Shown here in pieces: positions 37,824 through 50,985 of a stretch of DNA of 64,000 bases. Where the stretch lies: contig NZ_JAPVLQ010000002.1 in the NCBI RefSeq assembly GCF_027158005.1, positions 186,001 through 250,000 on the forward strand, in the 5' to 3' direction. Numbering within the stretch: the stretch's first letter is position 1; every line of letters begins with the position of its first letter. The notes beneath the pieces are model-generated. The model made no database searches and had not been told where the DNA came from. It worked only from the letters and a program-made list of their open reading frames with translations. This stretch comes from Rhodococcus sp. H36-A4 (GTDB taxonomy: Bacteria > Actinomycetota > Actinomycetes > Mycobacteriales > Mycobacteriaceae). A program made the translations under genes and the position numbers.

Positions 37824-39200
37824 TCAGTCCCGATCCGCGAGCGTCACTTCGACGCCCCCGACCAGGTCGGACGACAAATTGTAGATAAATGATCCGATCG
37901 TCGTGAGTGCAGTGAACAACACCACATTGAGGATTCCGATGACGGCTGCGTAGCCGAACACCTGACCTGCACTCACCAGTCCGCCACCGCCATCCTCGTT
38001 GACGATTTCGGTGAAGGCGCTGTTCAGTCGGTCCCATACACCCATGCCGTCAAGGACGGCGTACAGAAGTCCTACTGCCACCATCCAGACGAAGAACAAG
38101 GACACCGCGATGACGAGCGAGATCTTCAGGGTCGACCATGGATCGATCTTCCGGATCTGAACAGTGGCACGTAGCGGCTCGCCCTCTGCCCGCGCAGCCA
38201 CCGCAATCGGGGCAGGAGCCTTCTGTGGCTCGCTACTGGGCGCTGGATGTCGAACCGATGACAAGTCCGGCATGTCCTTCGCCAGATCTTTGCGTTCGAT
38301 ATGACGAGTAGGACCGTCGATGACGGCGGCCTTCGACTTGGCATCTTCCCGCCGCTGAGCCTTCGCTCCCTGACTTTCGCCACGGGCTTGCGTGGTGGGA
38401 GTGACTGGTCCATCGGCAGGTGATCCAGCCGGCAACGAACCGGTTCGAGTAGACAGATTGGTTTGCGGCTGGTTCTGCGCACGATTCACTGCCTCGTGCG
38501 GACCCTGCCCTTGACCACGTTGCCACGGTGGCGCTCCCTGCGCAGATCTGTTGGGCCCCGCACCATCCGGCACACCAGCCGAGTCGGCGTGCTCCTTCGG
38601 CAGAGCGGTCGTCGGAGGCTGCTGACTTCCGGCCCTCATTGGATCGAGTGGAGCCGACGCCGATCCCGACGCTGCAGCAGGTGCAGCCACCGAAGGCTTC
38701 TCATGCGGACGCCCAGGCACACCTTTGACCGAAGGTGCTGCCTGAGTCGGCTGTGGCTCCGCCGCGGTCGGTCGAGACGCAGGCTGCACCCCGGCCGGAG
38801 GCTGGGCCACCGGTGAAGTCGGGGTCCCCGGTGCCTTCTGCGGCCGCTGTGCGGCGGGCTGCTGAGCGCGCTGTTCGGCCGTGGCCTCGGAGCCGGTTCG
38901 TCGAGTAGGCGCAGTAGCACCGGCACTCGGTCGTTGGCCGGAAACTCCCTGTTGTGGGGGTCCCTGTTGTGGGGCGCTCTGAGCCGGGGGGCCCTGCGTC
39001 GGCCGGGTGGGAGGACGTGCACCGCTCTGCGGCGGCTGCGGCGATCCTGCCGCGGCGGGCCGCTGTGGTGCCTGCTGCGGCGGGGTACGCCCAGGCTCCG
39101 GTGCGGAAGGAGGCCGTGCGGCCGGCTGCGGTCGCGCGGCAGCATCGCCTTGTTCGCCCTGCGGGGCCGGCCTGCTACCGGGCCTGTTGGGAGTACTCAC
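37824..39200 (-). CDS. DUF3566 membrane protein with Pro/Gln-rich N-terminus
   Basis: A 458-aa protein. The first about 330 residues are a disordered Pro/Gln/Ala-rich region. The C-terminal about 120 residues are the DUF3566 domain (RKIDPWSTLKISL, then VWDRLNSAF) with two TM helices. Matches Rv0007, always downstream of gyrA. Function unknown; the long disordered cytoplasmic arm suggests interaction or kinase substrate. The GTG start shares its G with the gyrA TAG stop, so it is translationally coupled. Confidence 0.9.
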   Translation of the reverse strand: MSTPNRPGSRPAPQGEQGDAAARPQPAARPPSAPEPGRTPPQQAPQRPAAAGSPQPPQSGARPPTRPTQGPPAQSAPQQGPPQQGVSGQRPSAGATAPTRRTGSEATAEQRAQQPAAQRPQKAPGTPTSPVAQPPAGVQPASRPTAAEPQPTQAAPSVKGVPGRPHEKPSVAAPAAASGSASAPLDPMRAGSQQPPTTALPKEHADSAGVPDGAGPNRSAQGAPPWQRGQGQGPHEAVNRAQNQPQTNLSTRTGSLPAGSPADGPVTPTTQARGESQGAKAQRREDAKSKAAVIDGPTRHIERKDLAKDMPDLSSVRHPAPSSEPQKAPAPIAVAARAEGEPLRATVQIRKIDPWSTLKISLVIAVSLFFVWMVAVGLLYAVLDGMGVWDRLNSAFTEIVNEDGGGGLVSAGQVFGYAAVIGILNVVLFTALTTIGSFIYNLSSDLVGGVEVTLADRD

Positions 39201-41743
39201 TACGACTCCTTCGGTGCATCTTCTTCGGTGCCCTCAGCGCCCAACTCGGGCTCATCGGCATTGCGGGCGATAGCGAGCAGTGTGTCGCCTTCACCGAGAT
39301 TCATCAACCGAACGCCCTTCGTCTGTCGGCCTGCTTTCCGGACCTGCTTTGCCGCGGTACGGATGACGCCGCCCCCGGATGTGATGGCATACAGCTCGTC
39401 GTCATCGTCGACGATAAGAGCCCCTACCAGCGTGCCACGCTTCGGATCGTACTGAATCGTCAGCACGCCCTTTCCGCCTCGGCCCTGCTGCGGGTAGTCC
39501 TCCATCGCGGTCCGCTTCGAGTAGCCACCCGAAGTTGCGACCAAAAGGTACTTACCTTCGCGGACGACATTGAGGGACAGTAGTCGATCTTCACCGTTGA
39601 ATCTCATGCCCTGCACACCGGATGTCGCCCTACCCATCGGACGCAGCACTTCGTCCGTTGCCGAGAACCGGATGGACTGGCCCTGCGCGGAGACGAGAAG
39701 CAGATCGTCGTCAGAGGACGCCAACACTGCGCCGACCAGTTCGTCCTCACCGCGGAGGTTCACCGCCACGATGCCGCCGCTTCGGTTGGAGTCGAAGTCG
39801 GTGAGCTTGGACTTCTTGACCAGACCGCCCTTGGTCGCGAGAACCAGGTACGGCGCGTCTTCGTAAGTCTGGATCTGAATGACCTGAGCTATCCGCTCAT
39901 CCGGCTGGAAAGCGAGCAGGTTGGCGACGTGCTGGCCACGCGCGGTGCGGTTGGCTTCCGGCAGCTCGTACGCCTTCGCGCGGTAGACGCGACCCTTGGT
40001 GGTGAAGAACAGAATCCAGTCGTGCGTCGAGCAGACGAAGAACTTGCTGACGATGTCGTCCTGTTTGAGTCCCGCACCCTGAACGCCCTTGCCGCCGCGC
40101 TTCTGCGAACGGTAGAGATCGGTTCTGGTCCGTTTCGCGTAACCGGTCTCGGTGATGGTGACCACGACGTTCTCACGTGCGATCAGATCCTCGTCGTTGA
40201 CGTCACCGTCGGAAGCGATGATCCGGGTGCGCCTGTCGTCGCCGAACTTCTCGACGATCTCCGCGAGTTCGTCGCGCACGATCTGGCGTTGACGCTCGGG
40301 CTTGGCAAGGATGTCCTCGAGCTCGGCGATCTCGATTTCGATTTCTGCCAACTCGTCGATGATCTTCTGACGCTCGAGGGCAGCAAGCCGCCGGAGCTGC
40401 ATCGCGAGGATCGCGTCGGCCTGAATCGTGTCGACCTCGAGCAGGTCGATAAGGCCCGTGCGGGCGGAATCGACGTCGGGAGAGCGGCGGATCAATGCGA
40501 TGACCTCGTCGAGCGCATCGAGCGCTTTTACCAGTCCACGCAAAATATGTGCGCGCTCCTCGGCTTTACGCAGCCGGTATCGCGTGCGGCGGACGATCAC
40601 TTCGAGCTGATGGGTCACGTAGTAGCGGATCATCTGGTCGAGCCGCAGGGTACGCGGGACGCCATCGACGATCGAGAGCATATTGGCGCCGAAGCTCGTC
40701 TGGAGCTGAGAGTGCTTGTAGAGGTTGTTCAGCACCACCTTCGCGACGGCATCGCGCTTGATGGTTACGACGATGCGAAGCCCGACGCGGTCCGAAGACT
40801 CGTCGTCGATCTTCGAGATGCCGCCGAGCTTGCCATCACGCACCTGCTCGGCAATCGAGGTGATCATGTTGTCCGGGTTGACCTGAAAAGGCAGCTCGGT
40901 GATCACGATCGTCGCGCGACCGTTGGAGTCTTCTTCGATCTCCACGACGCCGCGCATCCGGATGGATCCACGGCCGGTGGAGTAAGCATCCTGGATGCCC
41001 TGGCCACCGACGATGAGTCCGTGTGTCGGGAAGTCAGGGCCCTTGACGCGTTCCATGCACGCGGCCAGGGTGGCTTCCTCGTCCGCCTCGAAATTGTCGA
41101 GGGCCCAGAACACGGCTTCACTGAGCTCACGCAGGTTGTGCGGCGGAATGTTGGTGGCCATACCGACGGCGATTCCGTTGGACCCGTTCATCAACAAGTT
41201 GGGCACCCGCGACGGAAGTACCGTCGGCTCTTGGGTTTTGCCGTCGTAGTTGGGAATGAAGTCGACGGTTTCCTCGTCGATGTCGCGCAGCATCTCCATT
41301 GCGAGCGGAGTCAGACGTGCCTCGGTGTAACGCATCGCGGCGGCACCGTCGTTGCCGCGCGATCCGAAGTTGCCCTGACCGTCGACCAGCGGGTAACGCA
41401 TCGACCATGGCTGTGCCAAACGGACCAACGCGTCGTAGATCGAGCTGTCGCCGTGCGGATGGTAGTTACCCATCGTTTCGGCAACCGGGCGTGCGGATTT
41501 GACGTAACTGCGGTCGGGGCGGAAGCCCGAGTCGTACATGGCGTAGAGCACGCGGCGGTGCACCGGCTTCAAACCGTCTCTGACCTCGGGTAGCGCGCGG
41601 CCGACGATGACGCTCATCGCGTAGTCGATGTAACTACGCTGCATTTCCTCTTGAATGTCGACCGGATCGATCCGGTCTCCACCCTCGGCGTTGGTGGTCG
41701 AACCGGGAGGCGGTCCTACTGGTGGTTCGGTGATATCGGACAT
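39200..41743 (-). CDS. gyrA: DNA gyrase subunit A
   Basis: An 847-aa subunit that breaks and rejoins DNA during supercoiling. The N-terminal breakage-reunion domain has the catalytic tyrosine in [10 protein letters not shown]. The C-terminal beta-pinwheel has the GyrA box near QKRGGKG. The quinolone-determining stretch reads [13 protein letters not shown], with Ser100 at the position of E. coli Ser83, where M. tuberculosis has Ala90. 71 bp downstream of gyrB, same transcript. Confidence 0.98.
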   Translation of the reverse strand: MSDITEPPVGPPPGSTTNAEGGDRIDPVDIQEEMQRSYIDYAMSVIVGRALPEVRDGLKPVHRRVLYAMYDSGFRPDRSYVKSARPVAETMGNYHPHGDSSIYDALVRLAQPWSMRYPLVDGQGNFGSRGNDGAAAMRYTEARLTPLAMEMLRDIDEETVDFIPNYDGKTQEPTVLPSRVPNLLMNGSNGIAVGMATNIPPHNLRELSEAVFWALDNFEADEEATLAACMERVKGPDFPTHGLIVGGQGIQDAYSTGRGSIRMRGVVEIEEDSNGRATIVITELPFQVNPDNMITSIAEQVRDGKLGGISKIDDESSDRVGLRIVVTIKRDAVAKVVLNNLYKHSQLQTSFGANMLSIVDGVPRTLRLDQMIRYYVTHQLEVIVRRTRYRLRKAEERAHILRGLVKALDALDEVIALIRRSPDVDSARTGLIDLLEVDTIQADAILAMQLRRLAALERQKIIDELAEIEIEIAELEDILAKPERQRQIVRDELAEIVEKFGDDRRTRIIASDGDVNDEDLIARENVVVTITETGYAKRTRTDLYRSQKRGGKGVQGAGLKQDDIVSKFFVCSTHDWILFFTTKGRVYRAKAYELPEANRTARGQHVANLLAFQPDERIAQVIQIQTYEDAPYLVLATKGGLVKKSKLTDFDSNRSGGIVAVNLRGEDELVGAVLASSDDDLLLVSAQGQSIRFSATDEVLRPMGRATSGVQGMRFNGEDRLLSLNVVREGKYLLVATSGGYSKRTAMEDYPQQGRGGKGVLTIQYDPKRGTLVGALIVDDDDELYAITSGGGVIRTAAKQVRKAGRQTKGVRLMNLGEGDTLLAIARNADEPELGAEGTEEDAPKES

Positions 41744-41814
41744 AAGGCTTTTCTCCTAGAGAAAGTCACCGTAGGTCAGCACGAAACAGTGATCGGCTGA
41801 CCTACGGATATCAA

Positions 41815-44162
<2,348 letters not shown>

Positions 44163-45296
44163 TCAGAGGTCCAGCACGATCCGGTCACCGCTCGAGCGGG
44201 ACACACAAATCAGCATTTCTTGCTCCTGCTCGTCCGAGGTCAGCCTGTGTTCGCGGTGTTCGGGCCTTCCACTGAGAACCCGAACACGGCACGTGCCACA
44301 AAACCCCTGCTGACAGGAGTAACTGACATCGGGCCGAATCTCCCTAATCGTCTCCAACACAGTCTTGTCCGCCGGAACAGTGATAACTGTTCCGGAATTC
44401 ACGAGCTGAACCTCGAACTCCACCCCGCCGCGCACCGGTGGCGCAGAGAACCGCTCGAAATAAAGATGTGTAGCAGGGAACGCGTCGAACGCCGTTCGCA
44501 CACACTCGATCATCGGCGGTGGACCGCAACAATAGACAGCACCACCGACAACGGGCTCGAGCAGTGTCGGGCCGGACGGCACACCTTCGACATCGTCGGT
44601 GCGTACCGTCACGCGGTCCGAATCCCACATTGCTATCTCGTCGAGAAACGGCATCGATTCGCGAGAACGCCCGCAGTAGACGAGATGCCAATCCATACCC
44701 ACTTCGCGTGCGGCACGCACCATCGGAATGATCGCAGTGATCCCGATTCCACCGGCTACGAACACCGCCTGCCCTGTAGGCAAGAAAGGAAAACCATTGC
44801 GTGGTCCGCGCACCACAAGTTCGGCTCCCTCCTCGAGGGCGTGCATTTCCGGTGATCCACCGCCTCCGTCCGGGATGTACCGCACCGCAACGGTGTAATT
44901 GCTGAGATCCCCAGGATCGCCACACAACGAGTACTGCCGACGCCGGCCCGAAGGCAGGTAGAAGTCGAGGTGCATTCCCGGCGCCCAGGCAGGCAAGGGC
45001 GACCCGTCGGAAGACCGGAAAGTCAGCTGAACCACACACTGATCTACGCAGAGAATCTCTCGCCTATCGAGGGTGAGTGAGACAGTACGCACCAGTTCCG
45101 GCGCAGCGTAGTCGCCGGAATACGGTCCGTCGTCGAGAAGGGCGAACCACTTGTCCAGGGCATCGGTGACGATCGACACCGTCTGATCCGACGCAGCCCG
45201 ACCGTACAAATCACCCGGGATCACTCGGCCCACGCGGAAGGTCTCGACGGACCGCGTCATTTTTGCCCACTTGCGACGAAAACCCAACACACTCAC
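44163..45296 (-). CDS. PDR-type flavin reductase with C-terminal 2Fe-2S ferredoxin domain
   Basis: A 377-aa phthalate-dioxygenase-reductase-like protein. The flavin-binding domain contains RRQYSLCGDP, the NAD-binding domain AVFVAGGIGITAIIPM and CCGPPPMI, and a plant-type ferredoxin domain has cysteine ligands in SCQQGFCGTCRVRVL and a later LICVSRS. It transfers electrons from NAD(P)H to an oxygenase-type partner. The GTG at 45296 overlaps the upstream di-iron gene by 4 bp (GTGA); an ATG at 45260 is an alternative. The pairing suggests it reduces that di-iron protein. Confidence 0.85.
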   Translation of the reverse strand: MSVLGFRRKWAKMTRSVETFRVGRVIPGDLYGRAASDQTVSIVTDALDKWFALLDDGPYSGDYAAPELVRTVSLTLDRREILCVDQCVVQLTFRSSDGSPLPAWAPGMHLDFYLPSGRRRQYSLCGDPGDLSNYTVAVRYIPDGGGGSPEMHALEEGAELVVRGPRNGFPFLPTGQAVFVAGGIGITAIIPMVRAAREVGMDWHLVYCGRSRESMPFLDEIAMWDSDRVTVRTDDVEGVPSGPTLLEPVVGGAVYCCGPPPMIECVRTAFDAFPATHLYFERFSAPPVRGGVEFEVQLVNSGTVITVPADKTVLETIREIRPDVSYSCQQGFCGTCRVRVLSGRPEHREHRLTSDEQEQEMLICVSRSSGDRIVLDL

Positions 45297-46306
45297 CGTG
45301 CAGCTGCGCGTGCAGCCGGGGAAGCGGCAAGATATTGCACCGCCTGCGCGGTGGATCCCTCCTGTGACGGGTGATAGTCGGACCGCAGATAGCGCAGCGA
45401 TGCTTTCCACAACGACTTCGGACTCGGAAAGAGCCCTCGAGCAGCAACCCGGCGATAGTCACGCAACGAGGGTCGGCGCTTTTTCGGTGGTAAAGCTGCC
45501 AATGTCGGGTCCTGATCCATCAAGAACCGCACCCCGCGCGTCCAGAACCACACCATGGTCGGCGCGATGGCGATATAGGTCCGCAGCCGTCGTGCCGGTC
45601 GAACGTCGAAATACTGCATGACCTCGAAAGCGACCGATCGGTGCTCGACTTCTTCAGCCCCATGCCACCTCAACAGGTCCAACATGGTCGGGTCGAAGTC
45701 GACGACGTCGAGCTGACGGGCATTGAGAACCCAGTCTCCGAGAAAAGCCGTCAAGTGCTCGACTGCTGCGATCAGCGCAATGCGCTCCACCAGGCTGTTG
45801 CGCGAATGTCCGGTCCTGTTTCCCAGTGCACGTCCGAACAGGAATTGCATTTGCTCGACGTAAGGCTCGACATCGATCCCGTAGGCGGTGAGCTGGTCGA
45901 GGACCTGTGTGTGGGCCTGAGCGTGTACTGCTTCCTGCCCGATGAAGCCGATGACGTCGTCTTTGAGTTGCTCGTCATGGATCAAAGGCAGCGCTTCTTT
46001 GAAGGTCCGAACAAACCACTCCTCGCCCTCGGGCAGAAGAAGATGCATCACGTTGAACAGATGGGTCGCCAACGGATCGGAGTCCACATAATGCAGCGGC
46101 AACGAGCCCCAGTCGAACGAGACGTTCCTGGCCTGCAGAATGACCCTGTCATTCGGGATAGCGGCGTCGACATGGCGCGTAACTGCGGCGATCGAGTGCC
46201 CGTTACGGTCCGAGGATCGAAAATTCTTGGGTAACACTGCATCCCTTCGTCGCCTGCGTCGGCTGCCCCGAGCCAACAGCCCCTGTGGAGCCGAGTGGAT
46301 ACGCAT
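45293..46306 (-). CDS. Predicted di-iron protein, PF10118 'metal-dependent hydrolase' family
   Basis: A 337-aa helical protein. Carboxylate/histidine ligands are seen in GEEWFVRTF, FIGQEAVHAQAH, AVEHLTAF and WHGAEEVEHRSVAFEV, the E...ExxH...E...ExxH pattern of ferritin-like di-iron enzymes. Annotated in databases as metal-dependent hydrolase, but coupling to a ferredoxin-type reductase suggests an O2-dependent oxygenase or desaturase; this is inference. The ATG at 46306 is chosen; its ribosome-binding site is weak and in-frame GTG/TTG codons lie just upstream. A palindrome 49-75 bp upstream may control it. Confidence 0.75.
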   Translation of the reverse strand: MRIHSAPQGLLARGSRRRRRRDAVLPKNFRSSDRNGHSIAAVTRHVDAAIPNDRVILQARNVSFDWGSLPLHYVDSDPLATHLFNVMHLLLPEGEEWFVRTFKEALPLIHDEQLKDDVIGFIGQEAVHAQAHTQVLDQLTAYGIDVEPYVEQMQFLFGRALGNRTGHSRNSLVERIALIAAVEHLTAFLGDWVLNARQLDVVDFDPTMLDLLRWHGAEEVEHRSVAFEVMQYFDVRPARRLRTYIAIAPTMVWFWTRGVRFLMDQDPTLAALPPKKRRPSLRDYRRVAARGLFPSPKSLWKASLRYLRSDYHPSQEGSTAQAVQYLAASPAARAAAR

Positions 46307-46354
46307 CCGAAAACGGCCAATCACCCACAATACGCTTGAATCACCGGCGAAGCT

Positions 46355-46381
46355 GTGATAATCCCACTCGTGAATTATCAC
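46355..46381. promoter_or_regulatory. Candidate operator of the di-iron/reductase pair
   Basis: Perfect 8-bp inverted repeat GTGATAAT (46355-46362) and ATTATCAC (46374-46381) with an 11-bp spacer, located between the DUF721 stop and the di-iron gene. Spacing and symmetry fit a TetR/GntR-type site. AT-rich arms in a GC-rich genome make chance less likely. Confidence 0.5.
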
Positions 46382-46393
46382 GAACAGGAGTAA

Positions 46394-46948
46394 TCACCCA
46401 TACGTGTCCCGGGGACCCCTCCCCTTGACGTGGCGATCGCCCTTACGCCAGCTTTTCGTCGTAGGTCCGGTGATCTTCAGCGACTTCACGATCCCGTGGC
46501 CGACCGCCGCGGCGATCTTGGCCAGAATCTGCGCCTGCATCAACCGAAGTTGAGTCGCCCACGCCGTCGACTCCGCCGATATGCTCAAAACACTGTCCTC
46601 GAGCTTGACAGGGACAGCATGTGCCGCAATGTCCTCACCTACGACAGTGGGCCAACGCCCCATCACCGTGCCCTCTGCCACCTTGTCGGACCATCCACGG
46701 TTCTTTGCAATCGAGCCCGCCACCGAACCGAGTGTCTGTGGGTCGCGATCGTCTGGTCCGGCCCCGGACCATCCACGCTTGCGTCGACCTCGAAGCGCGC
46801 GCACTCCACCGCTGGGCGACGATCGCCCCTGCCCCACGGACTTACCACTCGCCTTCGCCGCCGCCCGCGCCTCCTCGAGGGCACGTCGAGCAAGGTCTAC
46901 TCCGCGTAGTTCGTTCTCCGGGTCTTTGCCTCCGGCACCGTCGGTCAT
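46394..46948 (-). CDS. DUF721 (DciA-like) protein
   Basis: A 184-aa protein with a disordered basic N-terminal half and a C-terminal DUF721 domain ([20 protein letters not shown], then [14 protein letters not shown]). DUF721 includes DciA, the helicase-loading factor that replaces DnaC in most bacteria; in actinobacteria the gene lies between recF and gyrB. The ATG at 46948 shares bases with the recF stop (TGATG), so it is coupled to recF. Confidence 0.88.
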   Translation of the reverse strand: MTDGAGGKDPENELRGVDLARRALEEARAAAKASGKSVGQGRSSPSGGVRALRGRRKRGWSGAGPDDRDPQTLGSVAGSIAKNRGWSDKVAEGTVMGRWPTVVGEDIAAHAVPVKLEDSVLSISAESTAWATQLRLMQAQILAKIAAAVGHGIVKSLKITGPTTKSWRKGDRHVKGRGPRDTYG

Positions 46949-48159
46949 CAGCACACGTTTTCTTCGAGCGGAGTGATGGTGGAGATTCGACCCGAATCTC
47001 CTTGAACAGCTTCGACGCCGAAGCGCCTGGCATCGATCTCGGCTGGAATGTCCTCGGCAACCGCAGCCGTGATGATTACCTGCTCCGCCCCGGAAGCCAC
47101 CCGCGCAAGTGCGCTACGACGTTTGCGATCCAGCTCGGCGAATACGTCGTCGAGCATCAGGACCGGGTCACTACCCTCGGCGCGGAGCAGCCCGAACGAT
47201 GCCAAGCGCAACGACAACGCGAAGGACCACGATTCGCCATGGCTCGCATAGCCTTTCGCTGGTTGATCACCGAGTCCAAGTTCGAGATCGTCCCGGTGAG
47301 GTCCGACCAGACAGACTCCACGCTCGATCTCACGTGTACGCATTGTCGAAAGCTGATGCAAAAAAGCAGCTTCCAAAACCTCCACATCGTCGGATTCGGG
47401 TTCGCGATTCGGATCCGAAAACTCCGGTGGCAGCGCGTCGGCGAGGCTGCTGCGATACTTGATTGTCGCGGGACGTGACTCCGGGGCAATGGACGAGTAC
47501 GACTCGGCCACATGAGGTGTCAGCTCGTGCACCAAAGCGATTCTTGCGGAAAGCAATTCGGCACCGTGCGCAGCGAGATGCCCATCCCACACATCCAGAG
47601 TCGCCAATGCACCCACACCGTCGCTCGAGTTCGAGCCACGTCTCAATGCTCCACCGGCTGTCTTGAGCAGCGCCGATCGCTGACGGAGTACCTTGTCGTA
47701 ATCTGCTCGAACAGCGGCCATTCGGGGACGACGAGTGGTCAAAAGCTCGTCGAGATATCTACGGCGCTCGCCTGGGTCTCCCCGCACCAGCGCGAGATCC
47801 TCGGGCGCAAACAACACACTGCGCAGTACCCCCAAGATTTCACGAGGCCGTCGAACCGGAGATCGATTCATCCTCGCCTTGTTCGCCCGACCCTCGAGAA
47901 TCTCGACATCGATCGTCAATTCTCGACCCAGATTGATCACCGATGCACCCGCAAAAGCTCGCTCCGCACCTGCCCTGATCAGCGGCGCATCCGAGGACAC
48001 ACGATGAGAGGACAGCGTCGACAGGTATCCGAGCGACTCGAGCAGATTTGTCTTCCCATGCCCGTTGGGACCGACGAACACCACCGAGCCAGGACCAAGA
48101 TCAGTGGTGACGTCATCCCACGAACGAAAATCGCGAAGAGTGAACGAACGAACGTACAA
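46948..48159 (-). CDS. recF: DNA replication and repair protein RecF
   Basis: A 403-aa SMC-like ATPase for gap repair and RecA loading. Walker A is [13 protein letters not shown] near residue 30, the Walker B region is [13 protein letters not shown], and the ABC-signature-like segment is [15 protein letters not shown]. The TTG start at 48159 lies 2 bp after the gnd stop and gives the canonical [14 protein letters not shown]. Near-contiguous with gnd and coupled to DUF721. Confidence 0.96.
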   Translation of the reverse strand: MYVRSFTLRDFRSWDDVTTDLGPGSVVFVGPNGHGKTNLLESLGYLSTLSSHRVSSDAPLIRAGAERAFAGASVINLGRELTIDVEILEGRANKARMNRSPVRRPREILGVLRSVLFAPEDLALVRGDPGERRRYLDELLTTRRPRMAAVRADYDKVLRQRSALLKTAGGALRRGSNSSDGVGALATLDVWDGHLAAHGAELLSARIALVHELTPHVAESYSSIAPESRPATIKYRSSLADALPPEFSDPNREPESDDVEVLEAAFLHQLSTMRTREIERGVCLVGPHRDDLELGLGDQPAKGYASHGESWSFALSLRLASFGLLRAEGSDPVLMLDDVFAELDRKRRSALARVASGAEQVIITAAVAEDIPAEIDARRFGVEAVQGDSGRISTITPLEENVC

Positions 48160-48161
48160 GG

Positions 48162-49082
48162 CTATTTCTTGGGGTCGGGTGCTCGAAGTAATTCATCAGC
48201 ACCTGCCCGCTTGACGGCGTGGCCGCCGAACTGGTTACGAAGAGCCGATACAGCCTTCATCGAGGGCGAATCATCCTGTCGCGAAGCAAATCTCGCGAAC
48301 AGTGCAGCCGAGATGACCGGCACCGGAACCGCATGCCTGATCGCCTCTTCAACCGTCCACCGACCTTCACCGGAATCCTCGGTATAACCAGAGATCTCGC
48401 TGAACTCGGGGTCCTGGGCCAAGGCCTGAACGAGCAGATCGAGCAACCACGAACGAACGACGGTCCCTTTGCTCCACGCACGCAGCACACCGTGGACGTC
48501 CTGAACGAGTTCTTCCGCCTCGAGCAGCTCGTATCCCTCGGCATACGCCTGCATGAGGCCATATTCGATGCCATTGTGAACCATCTTGGCGTAGTGGCCT
48601 GCACCGACCGGGCCTGCGTGGACGAACCCGTCGGCACGCTCACCTTCGGGGCGTAGGGCGTCGAAGATCGGAAGGGCACGTGCAACATCCTCCTCGGAAC
48701 CACCCACCATCAGGCCGTATCCGTTTTCGAGTCCCCAGACACCACCGGACACTCCGGCATCGACGTAACCGATACCCTTCGCTGCAAGTCGCTCGGCATT
48801 CGCGGCGTCGTCGGTGAACCGGGAGTTGCCACCGTCGATGACCAGATCACCCTTGTCGAGTACCTCGCTCAACGACGCAATCGTGCTTCGGGTGATGTCA
48901 CCGGATGGAACCATGACCCATACGACCCGCGGCGCCACCAACGTCCTGGCCAGCTCCTCGAGGGACGGGGCATCCGTCACCTCTGGTCTTGGGTCGTACC
49001 CGATCACTTCGTGCCCGTGCGCACGCAGACGCTCGCGCATGTTGAAGCCCATTTTCCCGAGGCCGACCAGTCCCAGCTGCAT
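48162..49082 (-). CDS. gnd: 6-phosphogluconate dehydrogenase, short NAD-type
   Basis: A 306-aa enzyme (short GndA/YqeC-type rather than the about 470-aa form) converting 6-phosphogluconate to ribulose 5-phosphate. The nucleotide fold is [11 protein letters not shown], the substrate region [12 protein letters not shown] and [21 protein letters not shown], and the catalytic lysine is in [15 protein letters not shown]. Embedded between dnaN and recF, the usual actinobacterial location. Confidence 0.94.
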   Translation of the reverse strand: MQLGLVGLGKMGFNMRERLRAHGHEVIGYDPRPEVTDAPSLEELARTLVAPRVVWVMVPSGDITRSTIASLSEVLDKGDLVIDGGNSRFTDDAANAERLAAKGIGYVDAGVSGGVWGLENGYGLMVGGSEEDVARALPIFDALRPEGERADGFVHAGPVGAGHYAKMVHNGIEYGLMQAYAEGYELLEAEELVQDVHGVLRAWSKGTVVRSWLLDLLVQALAQDPEFSEISGYTEDSGEGRWTVEEAIRHAVPVPVISAALFARFASRQDDSPSMKAVSALRNQFGGHAVKRAGADELLRAPDPKK

Positions 49083-49158
49083 GAGGAGATGTCCTTCTCT
49101 AGTGTGCGGATGCCCCTTGGTATCGAGTAAACCGCATCCACACGTGTTCCGTATCCGA

Positions 49159-50343
49159 TCAGCCAGGTAGTCGAACCGGCATCAGCAGATACGTGTACGC
49201 GCTCTGCGGTGCTGCGAACTTGCCCGAAGAATCCGGAACGAGCTCATCCTGGCTGGTCGGACGCAGAACTGCAGGCCGACTGGGTGTGGTGAACCCGAAC
49301 GTGACTTTTTCACTGTGCAACGACGACAAGCCGTCGATCAGGTAACCCGGATTGAAGGCGATCGTCAATGCCTCACCTTGGAAGTCTGCAAGCAATGCCT
49401 CTTCGGCACGCCCGGCGTCGTCACCGCCTGCGGAAAGCAGCACACCTTCGGCCGAGAACTCGAGTCGCACCTGGGCACCGCGCTCGGCGACCAACGCGAC
49501 GCGCTTGATCGCTTCTACGAGCGGAGCGATCTCCACGACCGCTACGGCCGTGTGTTCCGGAGGCAACAGCTGGCGGAACTTGGGAAAGTCTGCGTCCAGG
49601 AGTCGGGTGGTGGTGCGACGTCCTTCGCTGATGATGCCCAGCAAACCGTCGGCGCCGATGGTCGACCCCGAACCCAATGCGAGTTCGACGAGTGAGCTTG
49701 CATTTCCGACCAGGGTCTTCGCCGACTCGGACAGAGTTTTCGCGGGTATCAAAACTTCGGTCGTGATGTCCTCCCCGACAGGTGTCCAGTCGAGCTCGCG
49801 GACGGCCAGACGGAACCGATCGGTTGCAGCGAGCACCACCTTGGTGCCCGCAATCTCGACTCGAATGCCGGTCAGCATCGGAAGGGTGTCGTCCCTGCCT
49901 GCCGCAACTGCAACCTGGGCGATGGCTTCGGAGAACACCTCCACCGGGATGGATCCGGTCTGCGTCGGCAGTTCGGGAAGCTGCGGATAGTCCTCGACGG
50001 GCATCGTCGGCAACGAGAACTTCGCGCTTCCGCAGGTGATGAGCACTCGAGTTCCCTCGACACCGACGTCGACGGGCTTGTTCGGGAGAGACTTCGTGAT
50101 ATCGGCGAGCAGCTTGCCGGACACGAGGACTCGGCCGGCGGTTGCGACCTCAGCAGACACCCGGACCTGGGCTGATACCTCGTAGTCGAACCCGGAAACA
50201 GTCAGACCCTGCTCGTCGACGGCGAGAAGAACTCCACCGAGAACGGGAACGGGCGGCCTGGACGGGAGGCTTCGAGCAACCCAGGCAACGGAATCGGAAA
50301 AATCTTCGCGAGCAACGCGAAACTTCAGACTTCCAAGCTCCAT
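49159..50343 (-). CDS. dnaN: DNA polymerase III beta sliding clamp
   Basis: A 394-aa clamp with three repeated domains ([15 protein letters not shown] start, central [15 protein letters not shown]-terminal [10 protein letters not shown]). The ATG at 50341-50343 has GAGAGGAAAG upstream; the open frame extends to 50385, but those residues are not family-like. A -10-like TACGGT and -35-like TTCAAG lie about 120-150 bp upstream on the minus strand (low confidence). Confidence 0.97.
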   Translation of the reverse strand: MELGSLKFRVAREDFSDSVAWVARSLPSRPPVPVLGGVLLAVDEQGLTVSGFDYEVSAQVRVSAEVATAGRVLVSGKLLADITKSLPNKPVDVGVEGTRVLITCGSAKFSLPTMPVEDYPQLPELPTQTGSIPVEVFSEAIAQVAVAAGRDDTLPMLTGIRVEIAGTKVVLAATDRFRLAVRELDWTPVGEDITTEVLIPAKTLSESAKTLVGNASSLVELALGSGSTIGADGLLGIISEGRRTTTRLLDADFPKFRQLLPPEHTAVAVVEIAPLVEAIKRVALVAERGAQVRLEFSAEGVLLSAGGDDAGRAEEALLADFQGEALTIAFNPGYLIDGLSSLHSEKVTFGFTTPSRPAVLRPTSQDELVPDSSGKFAAPQSAYTYLLMPVRLPG

Positions 50344-50892
50344 CGCTAAAGTCTTTCCTCTCGTTCGGCAGCAGTTCGTTCCCACAAAGGCTGCGGTGAG
50401 CGCGACGTGCGCTCATGACCGGTGCATCGAAGAGTCTGACACAACCGAGCAGAAGAACACCGTATGCCCTTCCCGACCAACTTGAAAGCCGAACGACGGG
50501 GTCGACGACGTAGGCCCACGGCTGCCGGGTGGGGCCTGTGAACGAATCGTTCCCCAACACCTGTTTTAGAAGAAGGTCTTTTCAAGAGAAATTCTTAGTA
50601 TTAATAGGTCCTGTGGAATCTGTGCATCGAGGTGTGTAGTCCCTGGTCGCCAAGCGTGGTGTCGTGGGGATGAATTCGGGACCAATCACCGGTGGCGTGC
50701 CAACAGCCTGTGGACGAATTACATCGGTTCACAGGCTCTCACAAACCATCCCCAGATACAGCCGGTTATCCACATGGTTATCCACAGGTGTGAATCATTC
50801 GAACGGAGTCCTGAAAGTACGTTTTTTTGGGCATCCAGGCACCGAAAATTGACCAAAGATTTCTTACGGAGAGTGGCGGACGTCGCTCGAGG

Positions 50893-50930
50893 GGCACGGT
50901 TGAGTGATGTGGAGCGCACTCAACCGTGCC
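50893..50930. other. 14-bp perfect hairpin at the edge of oriC
   Basis: Arms GGCACGGTTGAGTG (50893-50906) and CACTCAACCGTGCC (50917-50930) with a 10-base loop. No T-run follows on either strand, so it is not a standard intrinsic terminator. It could reinforce dnaA termination or be an origin structural element. Confidence 0.6.
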
Positions 50931-50960
50931 GGCGCGGGTAGCCGCGAGGAAAGTGGAAGA

Positions 50961-50985
50961 GAACCCGCTCAGGGATGAAGCGGGC
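50961..50985 (-). terminator. Likely dnaA transcription terminator
   Basis: Stem CCCGCT/AGCGGG (50964-50969, 50979-50984), directly after the dnaA stop when read on the minus strand, extended imperfectly and followed by TTCTCTTCC. Moderate U content. Confidence 0.55.

Noticed and set aside
39929..41593. 554-aa open frame antisense to gyrA
   Set aside because: Shadow of the gyrA reading frame; composition typical of antisense frames in GC-rich DNA.
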